From: Neurospora crassa OR74A
Lineage: Eukaryota > Ascomycota > Sordariomycetes > Sordariales > Sordariaceae
NCBI RefSeq assembly: GCF_000182925.2
Contig: NC_026504.1
Location: 4,774,001-4,838,000, forward strand
Length of the DNA stretch: 64,000 nt
Direction: 5' to 3'
Shown: positions 29,845 to 40,371 of the stretch, piece after piece
How the letters are laid out: every line of letters starts with the position of its first letter
Position numbering within the stretch: the stretch's first letter is position 1
The notes under the pieces: model-generated
Databases searched by the model: none
Seen by the model: only the letters and a program-made list of their open reading frames with translations
Told to the model about the DNA's origin: nothing
Position numbers and translations under genes: made by a program

Positions 29845-32800
29845 TTGAGAGACCCAACCGCCGGCACGATAGCGTCCCAACTACGTATCCAGTCTATTCT
29901 CTCCCCCGCCGATCCGCCGGACGCCGATGAGACTTCGGCTACCAATAGTACGCCAACCGGGTCTACGCCAAACCGAAAGTTTAACGACGCGTTCGCCGCG
30001 CCGGTCTCCGGCGAGCCGCCCTCTGTACTTCCCGCCGGGTCGGTTATAGCACCCAGGATTTATACCAACGACCGGTTCCCCAACAGTCGCCAGCCGCTGC
30101 CTCAGAGCTCACCGCTCGCTACCGGGGGCGGCGGGCTCCGCAGGCACGGCCAAACACCCGATAATGTCAACAAGGTCTTGATGGTCTCCGCGACTATGAG
30201 GCCTACCCCTGAGAGCCCTGCAAGCCCTGGCCTACCTGATCTGAAAAGGGGAGCCAAGCGTACCCCTTTGCGCTCAAGTATTGCCTGTCAACGTTGCCGG
30301 AAATCTAAAATCAAGTGCAACAACACAGGCGGTGATGCGCCCTGCGATACCTGTATCCGAAATGGCAAACAATGTATCTACCCTGACGTGGCGCCTGCTC
30401 CCCCAAAGCGAACTGAGCCACCCACCGGTGTCAAGTCGGAGCAGGGTTCCGAGCGGAAGCGGCCGAGGAGACTCGATGATATCGCCAAGTTGGAGAGCGC
30501 TGTTCCGCCTGCCGCTTTTGCCGAGGAGGTTCTCACGGCGCCTTATCTTACCGAGAGTGTTTGGTCAGAAATCTTTGACCTGTACAAACTTCACTTCGCC
30601 ACAGAGTTGCCGTTCCTTCACTTGGCAACTCTCAAGGAGAAAATGGGAAACAGGTTCAGAGCCAAGCAGAGTGACACATCTCCCGAAATCAACCTCGTGC
30701 TCCTAGGGGTCTTAACCCTGACAGTACGCTTCAACCCCACGTTGGTGTCTTATGTCACAACACTCAGGACAGCTTCTACTGTTTCGAGCGGCCCAAAGTC
30801 GCGCCAACTGGGCATCAGTAGTGATGCGACGACCGCCTCCGAGTTCTATGCCGATGTCCTCACAAAGGCTTTGGGTGGACTTCGAGCCAGCATGACCATG
30901 GCATCAGTCGAAAGGGTCCAGGCCTTCCTGATGCTAGGCCTGTACGAGTGGGGACAGGCGCGGCCCAAGGTGGGCGGCATGGCGGCATGGATGTATGTCG
31001 GAATGGCCATTCGTATGGCTCAAGCTCTAGGCTTGGGTGATGGCGATAAAGAGGACAGCAAAACATTCAAGTCCAGACCTCTAGACACCTTGAGATTGTC
31101 CATGTCAAAATCGCAACTGATCATCGCCAAAGAAATCAGGCGACGCACCATGTTTAGCTGCTTGATATTGGATCGCTTGCTGGGCTGTGGCAAGGGGCGT
31201 GCATCGACAGTACGTTCTGAGGACTTGCGAATTCAGCTTCCCTGTTCTGAAATGTCCTTTGACCTATCCGAAGATGTCTATACTGGTTTCCTCAACCCTA
31301 CAGCCCAGGAGATGGCCAGAGGCCCTATATCCGACAGTGCCGACAGCGTCCTGAGTCGCTTCATCCGACTTGTTGATATCTGGGGTGAGATATCAAAATG
31401 GAGCTTTGCCGGTGGTCGCTTTACAGAACAACATGCTCCTTGGAAGCGTGAGACAACATTCTACCAGCTCCGTATGAAGCTTGAGACGTTCTATAGCGAA
31501 CTACCGGAGCGGTTTTGCTGGTCGAGGAGCAACTATTACAAGCACGAGAACCACCACGCCAGCAGTGTCTACGTCTCCTTGCACATGCTTGGCGCGGTAT
31601 GTAAGATTATGCTTCATCGCGAGTACATACCGTTCATTGCAATTCGATGCAAGAAGCCAGTTGGCCCCCTTGATGAGCCTACTTTTGCCGAAGGCGATGA
31701 ACCGACCGGATTCTGGAACGAAAGCGCTGAAGAGATTTTCAGAGCAGCTAAGGATATCGTTGATCTCATCGATATTTCCCAACAGAAACTTCCCATGTCG
31801 ACGCTCGTCTTGTTTGCCGTGTGGACGGCTGCCTTTGTCGGCATATATGCTGTTTACTTTCCTCATATCGATGTCGAGCGCCACATGCTTCTGCCACCAG
31901 ACGAAGATTCAGGGGTCGAGTTGGAAGAGATCAAAAAGGGACCTACGGGCCTGACGTACAAAACACTACAGCAAATGGGTAAATGGCTCAAAATGGCAGA
32001 CACATATGTGCAATATTTTCACGACATGGTACGCTACTACGACACGGTCAAGAAGGACTACGAGGCCGCGGCAAAAGCGGCGGACGGGCCAGGCGGTGAA
32101 GCTAAAATTAACATTCGTCTTCTTGGTGGCGGCCTGGAGGAGTGGAAATACCAAGGACTGAAGGTGGTCAATAATGGCGAAATCCTGGCGGTTGACGACG
32201 ACCGGCACAGCATTTCTCGGGATAGCACGCTCGAACCAGCCTCCAGCAGACATGACGGCCATCATACGGACCACCACACCAAGACCCCAAGGTCGACTTC
32301 GCTCTCGTTCACCCCAATCAACACCACAACGCATCACCACCAGCACCCATCGTTGGATTCACCAGCAGACACCACTCAAACGCCAGATGGCGAAAACATA
32401 TCCTGGCATCACCCACCATATCAACGCCCAGTCACCGGCGGCATGCTCAGCTCCAGCAGCCAACACCAGTCCCCATCCCAGTCATCATTCACGGCCCTGA
32501 GTCCGCATCTGGCGACTGTCAAACAAGTATTAGGCCCACCGCCACCACCAGCAGCGGCTGTCTCAGGCTCCGGTGCGGCAGCCTCGATCTCGACATTGCC
32601 CAACATACCCGTGTACAACTCTTCAAGTGAGGTAATGCAGTATATCCAGGAAAACCAGAGCATACCGTGGAATCAGTTACCAGGTGGTGTCGACCATTTC
32701 GCGCACGGGACCGATGACTTTTGTTTTGATGAGACGGGCAACGGGTTCTGGGGGTCGATGCCCGTTGTTATGGGCGCCTCTACTGCTGCACATGGTTATG

Positions 32801-32862
32801 TGCCACAACCGATTGTTGGGGTGAGTGGACAACAAGGAACGGGTTGGAGTGGACTTATGTGA
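29845..32862 (+). CDS. Zn(II)2Cys6 fungal transcription factor
   Basis: The open frame runs 1,005 codons from the TTG at 29845, with no ATG between the preceding in-frame stop (29755) and the first in-frame ATG at 30181. Either translation begins at 30181 (893 residues) or, more likely given the protein-like N-terminus (QLRIQSILSPADPPD), an upstream exon supplies the start. Counted from 29845, residues ~148-177 form the binuclear zinc cluster with spacing C-x2-C-x6-C-x8-C-x2-C-x6-C, ending in CIYPD. The fungal middle homology region covers about residues 235-680 (SEIFDLYKLHFATELPFLH; RRTMFSCLILDRLLGCGKGR). The C-terminal ~270 residues are His/Ser/Pro/Gln-rich and probably an activation domain. 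It is a nuclear DNA-binding regulator. The target pathway cannot be named. Confidence 0.85.
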   Translation: MRDPTAGTIASQLRIQSILSPADPPDADETSATNSTPTGSTPNRKFNDAFAAPVSGEPPSVLPAGSVIAPRIYTNDRFPNSRQPLPQSSPLATGGGGLRRHGQTPDNVNKVLMVSATMRPTPESPASPGLPDLKRGAKRTPLRSSIACQRCRKSKIKCNNTGGDAPCDTCIRNGKQCIYPDVAPAPPKRTEPPTGVKSEQGSERKRPRRLDDIAKLESAVPPAAFAEEVLTAPYLTESVWSEIFDLYKLHFATELPFLHLATLKEKMGNRFRAKQSDTSPEINLVLLGVLTLTVRFNPTLVSYVTTLRTASTVSSGPKSRQLGISSDATTASEFYADVLTKALGGLRASMTMASVERVQAFLMLGLYEWGQARPKVGGMAAWMYVGMAIRMAQALGLGDGDKEDSKTFKSRPLDTLRLSMSKSQLIIAKEIRRRTMFSCLILDRLLGCGKGRASTVRSEDLRIQLPCSEMSFDLSEDVYTGFLNPTAQEMARGPISDSADSVLSRFIRLVDIWGEISKWSFAGGRFTEQHAPWKRETTFYQLRMKLETFYSELPERFCWSRSNYYKHENHHASSVYVSLHMLGAVCKIMLHREYIPFIAIRCKKPVGPLDEPTFAEGDEPTGFWNESAEEIFRAAKDIVDLIDISQQKLPMSTLVLFAVWTAAFVGIYAVYFPHIDVERHMLLPPDEDSGVELEEIKKGPTGLTYKTLQQMGKWLKMADTYVQYFHDMVRYYDTVKKDYEAAAKAADGPGGEAKINIRLLGGGLEEWKYQGLKVVNNGEILAVDDDRHSISRDSTLEPASSRHDGHHTDHHTKTPRSTSLSFTPINTTTHHHQHPSLDSPADTTQTPDGENISWHHPPYQRPVTGGMLSSSSQHQSPSQSSFTALSPHLATVKQVLGPPPPPAAAVSGSGAAASISTLPNIPVYNSSSEVMQYIQENQSIPWNQLPGGVDHFAHGTDDFCFDETGNGFWGSMPVVMGASTAAHGYVPQPIVGVSGQQGTGWSGLM

Positions 32863-33711
32863 CGAAGCAAAGAAGGTAACTGAGGTTCGAATGTTGCCGG
32901 GGGGGAAATCACCTTTTGTTCTTCTCTCTTGCTCTCTTTTTCTTGGTTTCGATCTACTACTATGGGCCAAGGCTATATGTCTTTTGGTCATCCATCGATT
33001 ACGGTGTCTTAAGTGGTTTCTTTTTCAACTTTTCTGGGAGTGATTAGCTAACGATATCCTACACATGTGTTGGTCCGGTGTTTTGGTGATCACCTTGTTT
33101 CTTGTCCATAGTTTTGGTGTTTGTACGTATCTTTGTAACGAATTTGGGCTTTAACGATGGCGCGATAGGGGTTTGTTTGGGGGTCACCCTTTCAAGGACG
33201 TTCTTATTACATTTCCTCCTGGGCGATTTTTCGCGAGTAACAGGACGATTATAACTTTCGCGTACACTCCGTCGTGCTAGAGTTGCCAAGATAGGTACCT
33301 ATGCAGTTCCCAATGCCACAGAGAGCTCCAATGCAACATAAAATAATCATCAGCTCGACCATGCGGAAAAGGAACACTGTGATGCAGATTTCCCCTCACT
33401 TTTGTCCCCATGGTTGATATGTGAAGAGAGGATTTGGGTTTGAGATGACAATATAAAATGCGAGAGAAAGGAGAGAGTAAAACGGGTTACGACATCCTGA
33501 GCGACGAGGAGTATACGGATATGCAGTGTATTGACATGTGAATGTATCATCGTTACTGACACTGATATAATTTGTACCGACCGGTTCCAAAGAAAGACCA
33601 AAATGCATGACATGATATCTAAGCCTGCCTGAAACAACCTTGACTGAAACCAAGTTCTTCTTGTTTGGGGGTATCTTCCTATATAAGACCAGAAAAAAAA
33701 TAAAAAAAATG
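32863..33711. other. Convergent 3' flanks
   Basis: 849 nt between the stop of the transcription factor (+) and the stop of the seven-helix protein (-). Only short frames were seen. It presumably holds both 3' UTRs. Confidence 0.55.
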
Positions 33712-35625
33712 CTATCGATGGCTGCCTCTCTGAAAAGCAGGCATCGCCTTCTTCAAAATCGGAACGTCATCATCATCCGTCCTACTTGTACTCCTACCCA
33801 CCACCCCAAAGGATGTCGTTCCCGTCTGCAAGTATTGTTGTTGTTGTTGTTGTTGTTGTTGTTTCCCGCCGCCGCCGCCGCTGCTTCCCTCATCATAGCT
33901 CCCGCCGTGACCTCCTCCATATTGCCCGCCATTCCCAATCCCCATCTCCAGATCCACCTCACTACCAGGCCCCGGACTAGGACTAGGCGAGGGACAGGGA
34001 CTCGGCGTCGTGCTACGTATATAAGGAGTATACGGCCCCGTCCGATACTTGTGGCCGTTAATGGTCGTCAGTGTTTGCACCCCTTTATATAAGTCGTCGT
34101 TGTCATCATAAGCAGCACCACCAGCAGCAGCAGCAGAGTTTGCCGCGCCAGGGCTGTTGTGATGGCTGCTATTTCTCCTGACGCCGATTTGGAAAGTGGA
34201 TAAAATCACCGGTGGCGCCATGGTCTCCCCTTGGCCTTGGTTTGGTGGGGTTTTCTGCTTCTTGAGGGCCTTGCGTGCTGCGACTCGGTCCTGGAGCAGT
34301 TGCGGCGCAAATCGGGTCCAGACGTACTCGCGGAAGGTGCGGGTGGTGCCGAAGACGATGAAAATCAAAAGACTGGCGGAGACGCCGGGGCAGAAGAGGG
34401 CAAAGTCGCCGCGGGCGCGGGCGGCGCTGAGGTCGGGGTGGGGCGGGATGTTGGCTTTGGTGTTGGTGTTGGCGGCGCGGAGTTGGAAGAAGATGACGAC
34501 TAGTTCGAAGAGTCTGGACAGATGTTGGTTTAGATTCCATGGGACAAGCTGGGTACCATCGGGGGACGATAAAAACATACCCTAGTGCCACAAAGGCGAC
34601 AGTGAAGCGAACAGCAAGCCAGCTGTCGTAGATGTTTCTGCGCGGTAGAGCACTAGGCCTGTGACCCGACGGCACGTTCCCACTGCCCGAGTATGGGTTG
34701 GTAGTCTTTGACGAATTTTGGCCATAGCGAACTTTCCAGGACACCAGGGCGGCCCTGGAGTGGATGTACTTGATAAGAATAGCAAACAGAAGCAAGCTGC
34801 CGATACCAAAGCTTATGACCACTATTATATGGATGTTAATTTTGGGACATTATGATTTTCAGAATAAGGAGTTTGGGAGAGCCGCATACTGATAAAGTCG
34901 GCCAGGACCATGAAGCCAAAGACACTGCCTTGAACAACATTGGTTCTGAGCAGGCACACCTGGATGATGGGCAGAATAATGGCGCTCGCCTTTGCCCACA
35001 AACTTCCCCTGAGGCGGTTGAGTCTGGAATTTCGAAGCTGGAGGATCGAGTTTGCCAATTCGACGGACCTTTTATTCTGGTCAGCTGCGTGAGTCGTCAT
35101 CTCCTCGACTCATATCGGACGAACTGACCAGAAAACCACCAGCATGGCATCCACATTGTAGGAGTAGTACTCTGTTGCTACTAATCAGAAACACCACCAC
35201 CATCTGAAAATTGTGTAGGGAAATTAGACATACGTATGTAAAAGAGGACGAGGTCGAAGCCTGTAGAAGCGCCGGTGACGTTTAACTCGGGCCTTCCAGC
35301 ATTGGCTACCACGTTTTCGTACTGCGATGTCTTGACGTCGTTCCAGTAGGCTATTGTGTGGATTTGTTGGATGATGGATGCCAGTGTGCCCAAGGACATG
35401 GAGAATGAGAGCATAGCCACATCTTGGCTGTGTTAGTATGATATGAGTACTAGAGTAGTAGTAGTATGGTGAAAAAGGGCATAGGAACCACGACTTACAG
35501 CTTCTTCGCTCATGGTGAACCCACACCAGCCATAGTAGAAGCAGGCTCAGAAACAGACAAAACAAACTGTAGATGAGAATACCAACGGCGGAGCCAATGG
35601 CCTCGGATGGGAGCTGGGCGGCCAT
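33712..35625 (-). CDS. Orphan seven-helix fungal membrane protein with poly-Gln tail
   Basis: Six exons were assembled by frame and splice signals: 35625-35499, 35422-35234, 35171-35129, 35068-34890, 34821-34581 and 34513-33712, giving 526 residues. Introns are 60-76 nt. Each of the five joins keeps a hydrophobic segment intact, for example Phe-Tyr-Ile-Gln-Tyr-Tyr across intron 2 and Gly-Leu-Phe-Glu across intron 5. Seven helices follow in order: near residues 12-35, 43-65, 90-120, 147-165, 170-205, 245-275 and 300-325. The short N-terminus has no signal peptide. The ~190-residue tail contains NSAAAAGG, a Pro/Ser run, a Gly-rich stretch and nine glutamines coded by a CAA array. The topology is receptor-like, but there is no CFEM domain and I recognise no known receptor class. 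A transporter or scaffold is equally possible. Confidence 0.78.
33835..33862. repeat. (TTG)n array coding poly-Gln
   Basis: A trinucleotide array inside the last exon of the seven-helix protein. On the minus strand it reads CAA and codes nine consecutive Gln. Confidence 0.9.
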
Positions 35626-36441
35626 CTCACATGGCACTCACTAGGGTAGAGTTGCAGTGCACATTCTACAATATAAGATCTGAACTATGTAGCTACTAGG
35701 GAAGCATGATGTGCGAGACGGGGGGTATAAGACAGATATGCCTCGTGGGGCGAGACAGAGGACGGGACTAAGGTCCCAACAGTTCGCCCCTTGGATGCTA
35801 GTCTGATGCTACTCTGACCCTCTTGACACAGACTCACGACAGAAAGCGGGATGGTGACCGAGGGTCCAGGCTCGAGGTGTGGAAAAAAGCTGGGGATAGT
35901 GCATCCTGATGGCTGTCCGAGCGCTCGCTTGGCCTGGTAAGTTGATGTCGGTCAGAAAGTCCGCATTCTGTCGGCAGGACCGGAGGCTGAATGGTGGTAA
36001 GGGTACTACCTAGTTTGACAGACGGTTCCAATCCGGATCTCGCTTGGGCGAAACGAATGCGAGCAAGCACCTGCATATAGTGGCATTGCATCCCTGGAGA
36101 AGATGGATCGGAAGAGGGCGAATGAGACCCGACGGAACATGGTAGGAGCATGTTGCCTTTCTGCTACCAACATATATTAAAGCATCCACATAGCCGACCC
36201 TCCCCCTCTGTTCCTCTCCCCGAGACGCCGACGCCCTAAGGTGAAACGGGGTCCATCCTTGACTTGACCCGCACTCCGGAGATAGTCGAGCACTTGGCAT
36301 GAGTGGGAGGAGTAGTGTAGCAGCGGCGGCTCGACAATGGAAAAACTCGAGTACATACCAAGAGGAAGATCCCATTCTGCAGGAACCGGGTGACCAACTC
36401 TTGAGGCCATGGGTCGTCGAGGGCTGGGCGACTTGGCTTGG

Positions 36442-36656
36442 ACTAGTGTACACCAATTTCATGACCCATTGACCAAACAGAGGCAAGCTTTACCTAGCCT
36501 GACTACCTCTAGCAAGAGGAAGAAGGACGGCTTCTTTCGTATTGAAAACGACACTATACTAGTGTAATGTGTACCTAGTGTAGACTATGGTCGGCGATTG
36601 GTACTGTAATGGCACTCGGCAACAGGATCTGCAGTTGGGTCACCTACACTAGTGTA
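36442..36656. promoter_or_regulatory. Cluster of four CTAGTGTA motifs
   Basis: Four copies of an eight-base motif within 215 nt, one inside a 12-nt perfect palindrome (36645-36656). They sit in divergent promoter DNA upstream of the seven-helix gene and of Nse1. A transcription-factor binding cluster is the simple reading, but it is an inference. Confidence 0.35.
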
Positions 36657-36668
36657 CCCTAACATTGA

Positions 36669-36686
36669 TTTTTTTTTTTTTTTTTT
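36669..36686. repeat. Poly(T) tract, 18 nt
   Basis: An uninterrupted T run 13 nt past the last CTAGTGTA copy. It may be a nucleosome-excluding promoter element. Confidence 0.9.
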
Positions 36687-37400
36687 CCAATAGCGTGGCC
36701 GGGATTCCACGTGGATAGATAGTGTAAGTAGCCCGGCAAGAGATGAACCCGAGGTCAAAGCGTAGAATATTCTTCGGTGTTAGGGATTGCAATTTGGCTG
36801 AAGGGGAAGGGAAGGAAAAAGGAAGCAGATGTCACAGTGAAGGGAACCCACCTGTTGGCGGCTGCCTTTCTTCCAGATTCGGCATGTATGATCCGAGTGT
36901 CATGACCGATGACAGATGACAGGCGGGTCCGTTTAAGGAAACCGGCTGGACGGAGATGGAAGCATGCAATTGTGGATGTAACCGGGAGCACCCCGGCCTA
37001 CATAGCACCTCTAGAGGGTGCATCGCCCCACACCATAGGGCACTTACCCCCCTAGCTCGTCATCTCCACCCAAACACTGAATATTACGGGTCAAGGCCCC
37101 CTGATGGCGTGAGCTTCGGCCCTACTATGTAACTGCAGTGGATCTCCTGCCTGGTGCTTACCCCACTTCAGCTGCAGCCGCGTCTCCATGGAAACTTCTG
37201 TGAGTGGACAGCACAAACAGCTACGCTACTGTACAAGTATACTTTGTCAAAGTACCTCGACACTCCCCACCATCTTTCTGGACGCGATCGGGACACCACG
37301 CGTCGGTTGGGATACCTATTCTCATTGTCAGCGGCAGTTCGAATTGATTCGGGTTCAAGGTTTATTTATCGATATCCGTGCACACGTCACTCCATCACCA

Positions 37401-37430
37401 CATCCATCCATCCATCCATCCATCCATCCA
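37401..37430. repeat. (CATC)n array in the Nse1 leader
   Basis: About 30 nt of CATC repeats ending six bases before the Nse1 ATG, within the 5' leader. Confidence 0.9.
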
Positions 37431-37435
37431 GCACC

Positions 37436-38464
37436 ATGGAGGAAGAATGGGAACCACCAGTGCCGGCCGGGTATAACGACGCCAACCGTGCCTTCATCCA
37501 AGCCTTCATGGCACGAGGCACCCTGACCTTTCCCGAAGGACAGAAGCTCGTTGCCGCGATTCTCTCAGCCACCGAGGGCGAGACCGTGGACCCGCAGTCC
37601 ATCACCCAGGACACATTCGCCGGCTTTGTTCGCACCGCCCGCGAGGCTGTGGAGCCTCTTGACTACGACATCCGCAGCTCTCGGGACCAGCTTCGAAATG
37701 GAGAGCGCATCTGGGCCTTCATCAACGCCCACAGCGACCCTGCCACCCAGATGGCCACCACCCGCTCTCCCGAGGAGGTAGCCTACATTAAGCGCTTGAT
37801 GGACCTCCTGTTCGACGAGTACAACACCGTACGAATGGAGGTGATGGCCGTCGACGAGGGACAAGCCCTCAAAGCCTCTCGTCCCAGCAAGCGGCGAGAG
37901 AGTCAGCATGTAAACGGCGAAGACGAGGAAGGCCAACCATCCACCACCGCATCCGACCGTGGTCTCAAGCATTCCGAGGTTCTGTCCCTCCTCTCCAGCC
38001 TCGTGGCCGAAGGCTGGCTGGAGAAGAGCCGTGCCGGGTTTTACAGCCTCAGTCCGCGCGCGCTGATTGAGATGTGGAGCTGGCTGGTTGCCACTTACAA
38101 CGACGATTCGCCGTCGGCTAGGGACTGGCAGCGCATCAAGTTCTGTGAGTCGTGCAAGGAGATTGTCACGTACGGCCAGCGCTGCTCGGAGAGGGACTGC
38201 ACCGTTCGGCTGCACGACATTTGCGAGGACCGCTACTGGCGCACGAGGAGGGGAGAGAAGAAGTGCCCCAAGTGCGAGACTGAGTGGACCGGAAACCACT
38301 TTGTCGGCGAGCGGGCTATTACCTCACGCCAGGCTTACCAGAGGGGCAGAGGCGGCCGGGCTAATGGCAACGGCAGTGGCAGACGGAGCGATTTGGAAGA
38401 GGCAGTCGCCGCTCAGCAAGAGGCTGCTGCTGATGATGACGATGAGGACATGGCGGAGGCTTGA
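37436..38464 (+). CDS. nse1: SMC5-SMC6 complex subunit Nse1 (RING-type)
   Basis: A single-exon gene of 342 residues. I chose the ATG at 37436 because its context (CACCATGG) is good and the acidic start (MEEEWEPPVP) leads directly into the family's first winged-helix segment (YNDANRAFIQAFMARGTLTF). The frame stays open for 94 more codons back to an ATG at 37154, including codons from the CATC array. That extension looks like leader. Residues ~165-225 form a second winged helix (SEVLSLLSSLVAEGWLEKS). Residues ~236-282 are the variant RING, with C-x2-C, then C-x4-C, a His-x2-Cys and a final C-x2-C. Nse1 binds Nse3 and Nse4 in SMC5/6 and acts in DNA repair as a ubiquitin-ligase-like subunit. The tail after residue 300 is Gly/Arg-rich and then acidic. 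Confidence 0.92.
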   Translation: MEEEWEPPVPAGYNDANRAFIQAFMARGTLTFPEGQKLVAAILSATEGETVDPQSITQDTFAGFVRTAREAVEPLDYDIRSSRDQLRNGERIWAFINAHSDPATQMATTRSPEEVAYIKRLMDLLFDEYNTVRMEVMAVDEGQALKASRPSKRRESQHVNGEDEEGQPSTTASDRGLKHSEVLSLLSSLVAEGWLEKSRAGFYSLSPRALIEMWSWLVATYNDDSPSARDWQRIKFCESCKEIVTYGQRCSERDCTVRLHDICEDRYWRTRRGEKKCPKCETEWTGNHFVGERAITSRQAYQRGRGGRANGNGSGRRSDLEEAVAAQQEAAADDDDEDMAEA

Positions 38465-40371
38465 AAATGTCCTGTTGCATGGTTTACTCAGCAGTGGCCC
38501 AGCGGTGTTGCCATAACACTAGTCTTTCTTTTTTTCTACAAAACACCCGACGTCAATCCAGCACAGACAAACGTTCGTCAACTGGCGACAAATAGTTGGG
38601 TTTGTATTACGAAATACCCAGGATATCTGAGATGGAGTATCACGACACTCCAGGGGCACAGCGCCCCAGCTTCGCGAAACACATAAAAGTTTTGAACATG
38701 TACAAGTCTTCTTTGGAAGACGGAAGACGCTTTGATTTTTGTTAGACTACACACATACAGCGCCATCACTCACCTTACCCTTTTAGCGCCAAAAGGCCGG
38801 CGATCATGTTACCCCTGACTGTGCTCGGCCCAGCCAGCCACCCGCCCCTCCGTCTCGCAATCTCCGCCGATCAACCCTTGGCCCCGTACACTAACACTAC
38901 TGTCGGTCAAATTTACTTGATAAAGCGACTAGCCCGGACTTGAGTCAGGACAGCATCATACCTGGACAGTCAGGTCCAAACTACTGCGATATACAGGGGC
39001 GCAAGACAAGCAAGCCGAAAGCGCTATAAAGCAGAATAGACCAACAAACAAACGAAGAAAAATAAAATAGTTGAAGCTGGTACTCCGCCTTGGAGAGTTA
39101 CAGTTAACCTCATGTGTGGGGAGGGACAGCCTGCCAGCTACTCGCCGCGAGGCTATTTGAGATCGAGATCGCGTGGCCAGCGGCTATGATGGAAGGAGAA
39201 CGTTCGCCGAACTTTGATATTTCTTCTTTGTTGTTCTGCTTTCTGGTGAGGAGAGAACAGCATGGCAAGCACACGTTAAATTCAAATCGCTAAGCGAAGA
39301 TCCCTCCTGGATTATGGACATGATGTATACACGATAATGAAGGTTATGCAGAAAGAGAGAGGGAGAGAAAGAGCCGAAACAGTCAAACCCCCCAATGCTG
39401 CCTCCAAGAACAATCAGTATGTCTTCTTGCTACTCCTCCATTGCTGGTCTGCCCAAGTGTCTCGTGCGTGGTGAACACACCATCATCCTCGAGTGCCTTT
39501 CCTGGTGTGTGAAGGAGGCGGAGATAGTCGGCCTGCCTGCCTTTATGAAGTACTTGCGTTGACAACTTGACGGTTCTAGCGTGGGGGCCAATGAGCAGCT
39601 TGCGTTGTGGGATGAAGGATGTGGTGTGTATACCTACTATTACATTCTCTGGTAAAGAGAATCACACTTGCGGAGGTTTCCTTGCGGTTGAAGAAGTGAG
39701 GGAAGGACCGCTGGGCCCGTGGCGAGCGAGGTATCCGCAATGGGACGTGGTCCTCTTTGAATGGATTCCGCTACGCTGTCGAGAATGGAATGATAGAATA
39801 TTATCGATGGGAAACCTTTTGATTTCGGTTGCGAGAATCCGACGATACACCCAGTCGGACTAAGATGTCATTTTACTGCTTATGTGTGTTTGTTGATCCG
39901 TCCAGGAATCTCACGAATACCGTTCTCGATGCTCGTTTATGCCCATCGGCCGTCACAAGACCGGCTGACACTCATCCCCAAGTAGTAGAGATTGCAACAC
40001 CTTTTGGCAATTAACCAGTTCTCTACTATTTCTACCACTTGGGTATTTCTTTCAAAACTCCATCCGAGGCACACCTAACCATATGTAGCCTACCAGCCCT
40101 TGATGCATAGCCCTCACCACTCGCTGAAGATTGTAATCAGATATGCAAAAACAAATACAAAGCAAAAACAATTTTGCGAAGCCTCGACATAGTGAAACAG
40201 AACCGTGTTACGCTTCTGTCCCCAACCCAACTGAAAGCATTTCCAACCGGAACTGCAAACCTCTCTCGCCTCCATATCCATGAGTGACTGACTCCAGGTA
40301 CGTCTCGTCTACTTGACAGCACGTGAACACCGCCATCGAAGTCCGTCCCACATGAGTCTGTCCCGGGATAC
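38465..40371. other. Convergent 1.9-kb intergenic region
   Basis: Between the 3' ends of Nse1 (+) and the Bre2-like gene (-). It is unusually long for convergent fungal genes. Only short frames without domain-like features were seen, and no RNA gene was recognised. A non-coding transcript is possible but not shown. Confidence 0.45.

Larger units (their letters stand above)
35626..37435. other. Intergenic region with repeated CTAGTGTA elements
   Basis: Shared divergent promoter space of the seven-helix gene (-) and Nse1 (+). CTAGTGTA occurs at 36443-36450, 36559-36566, 36575-36582 and 36649-36656, and the last copy lies in the perfect palindrome TACACTAGTGTA. A T18 tract is at 36669-36686. 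No gene was recognised. Confidence 0.5.
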
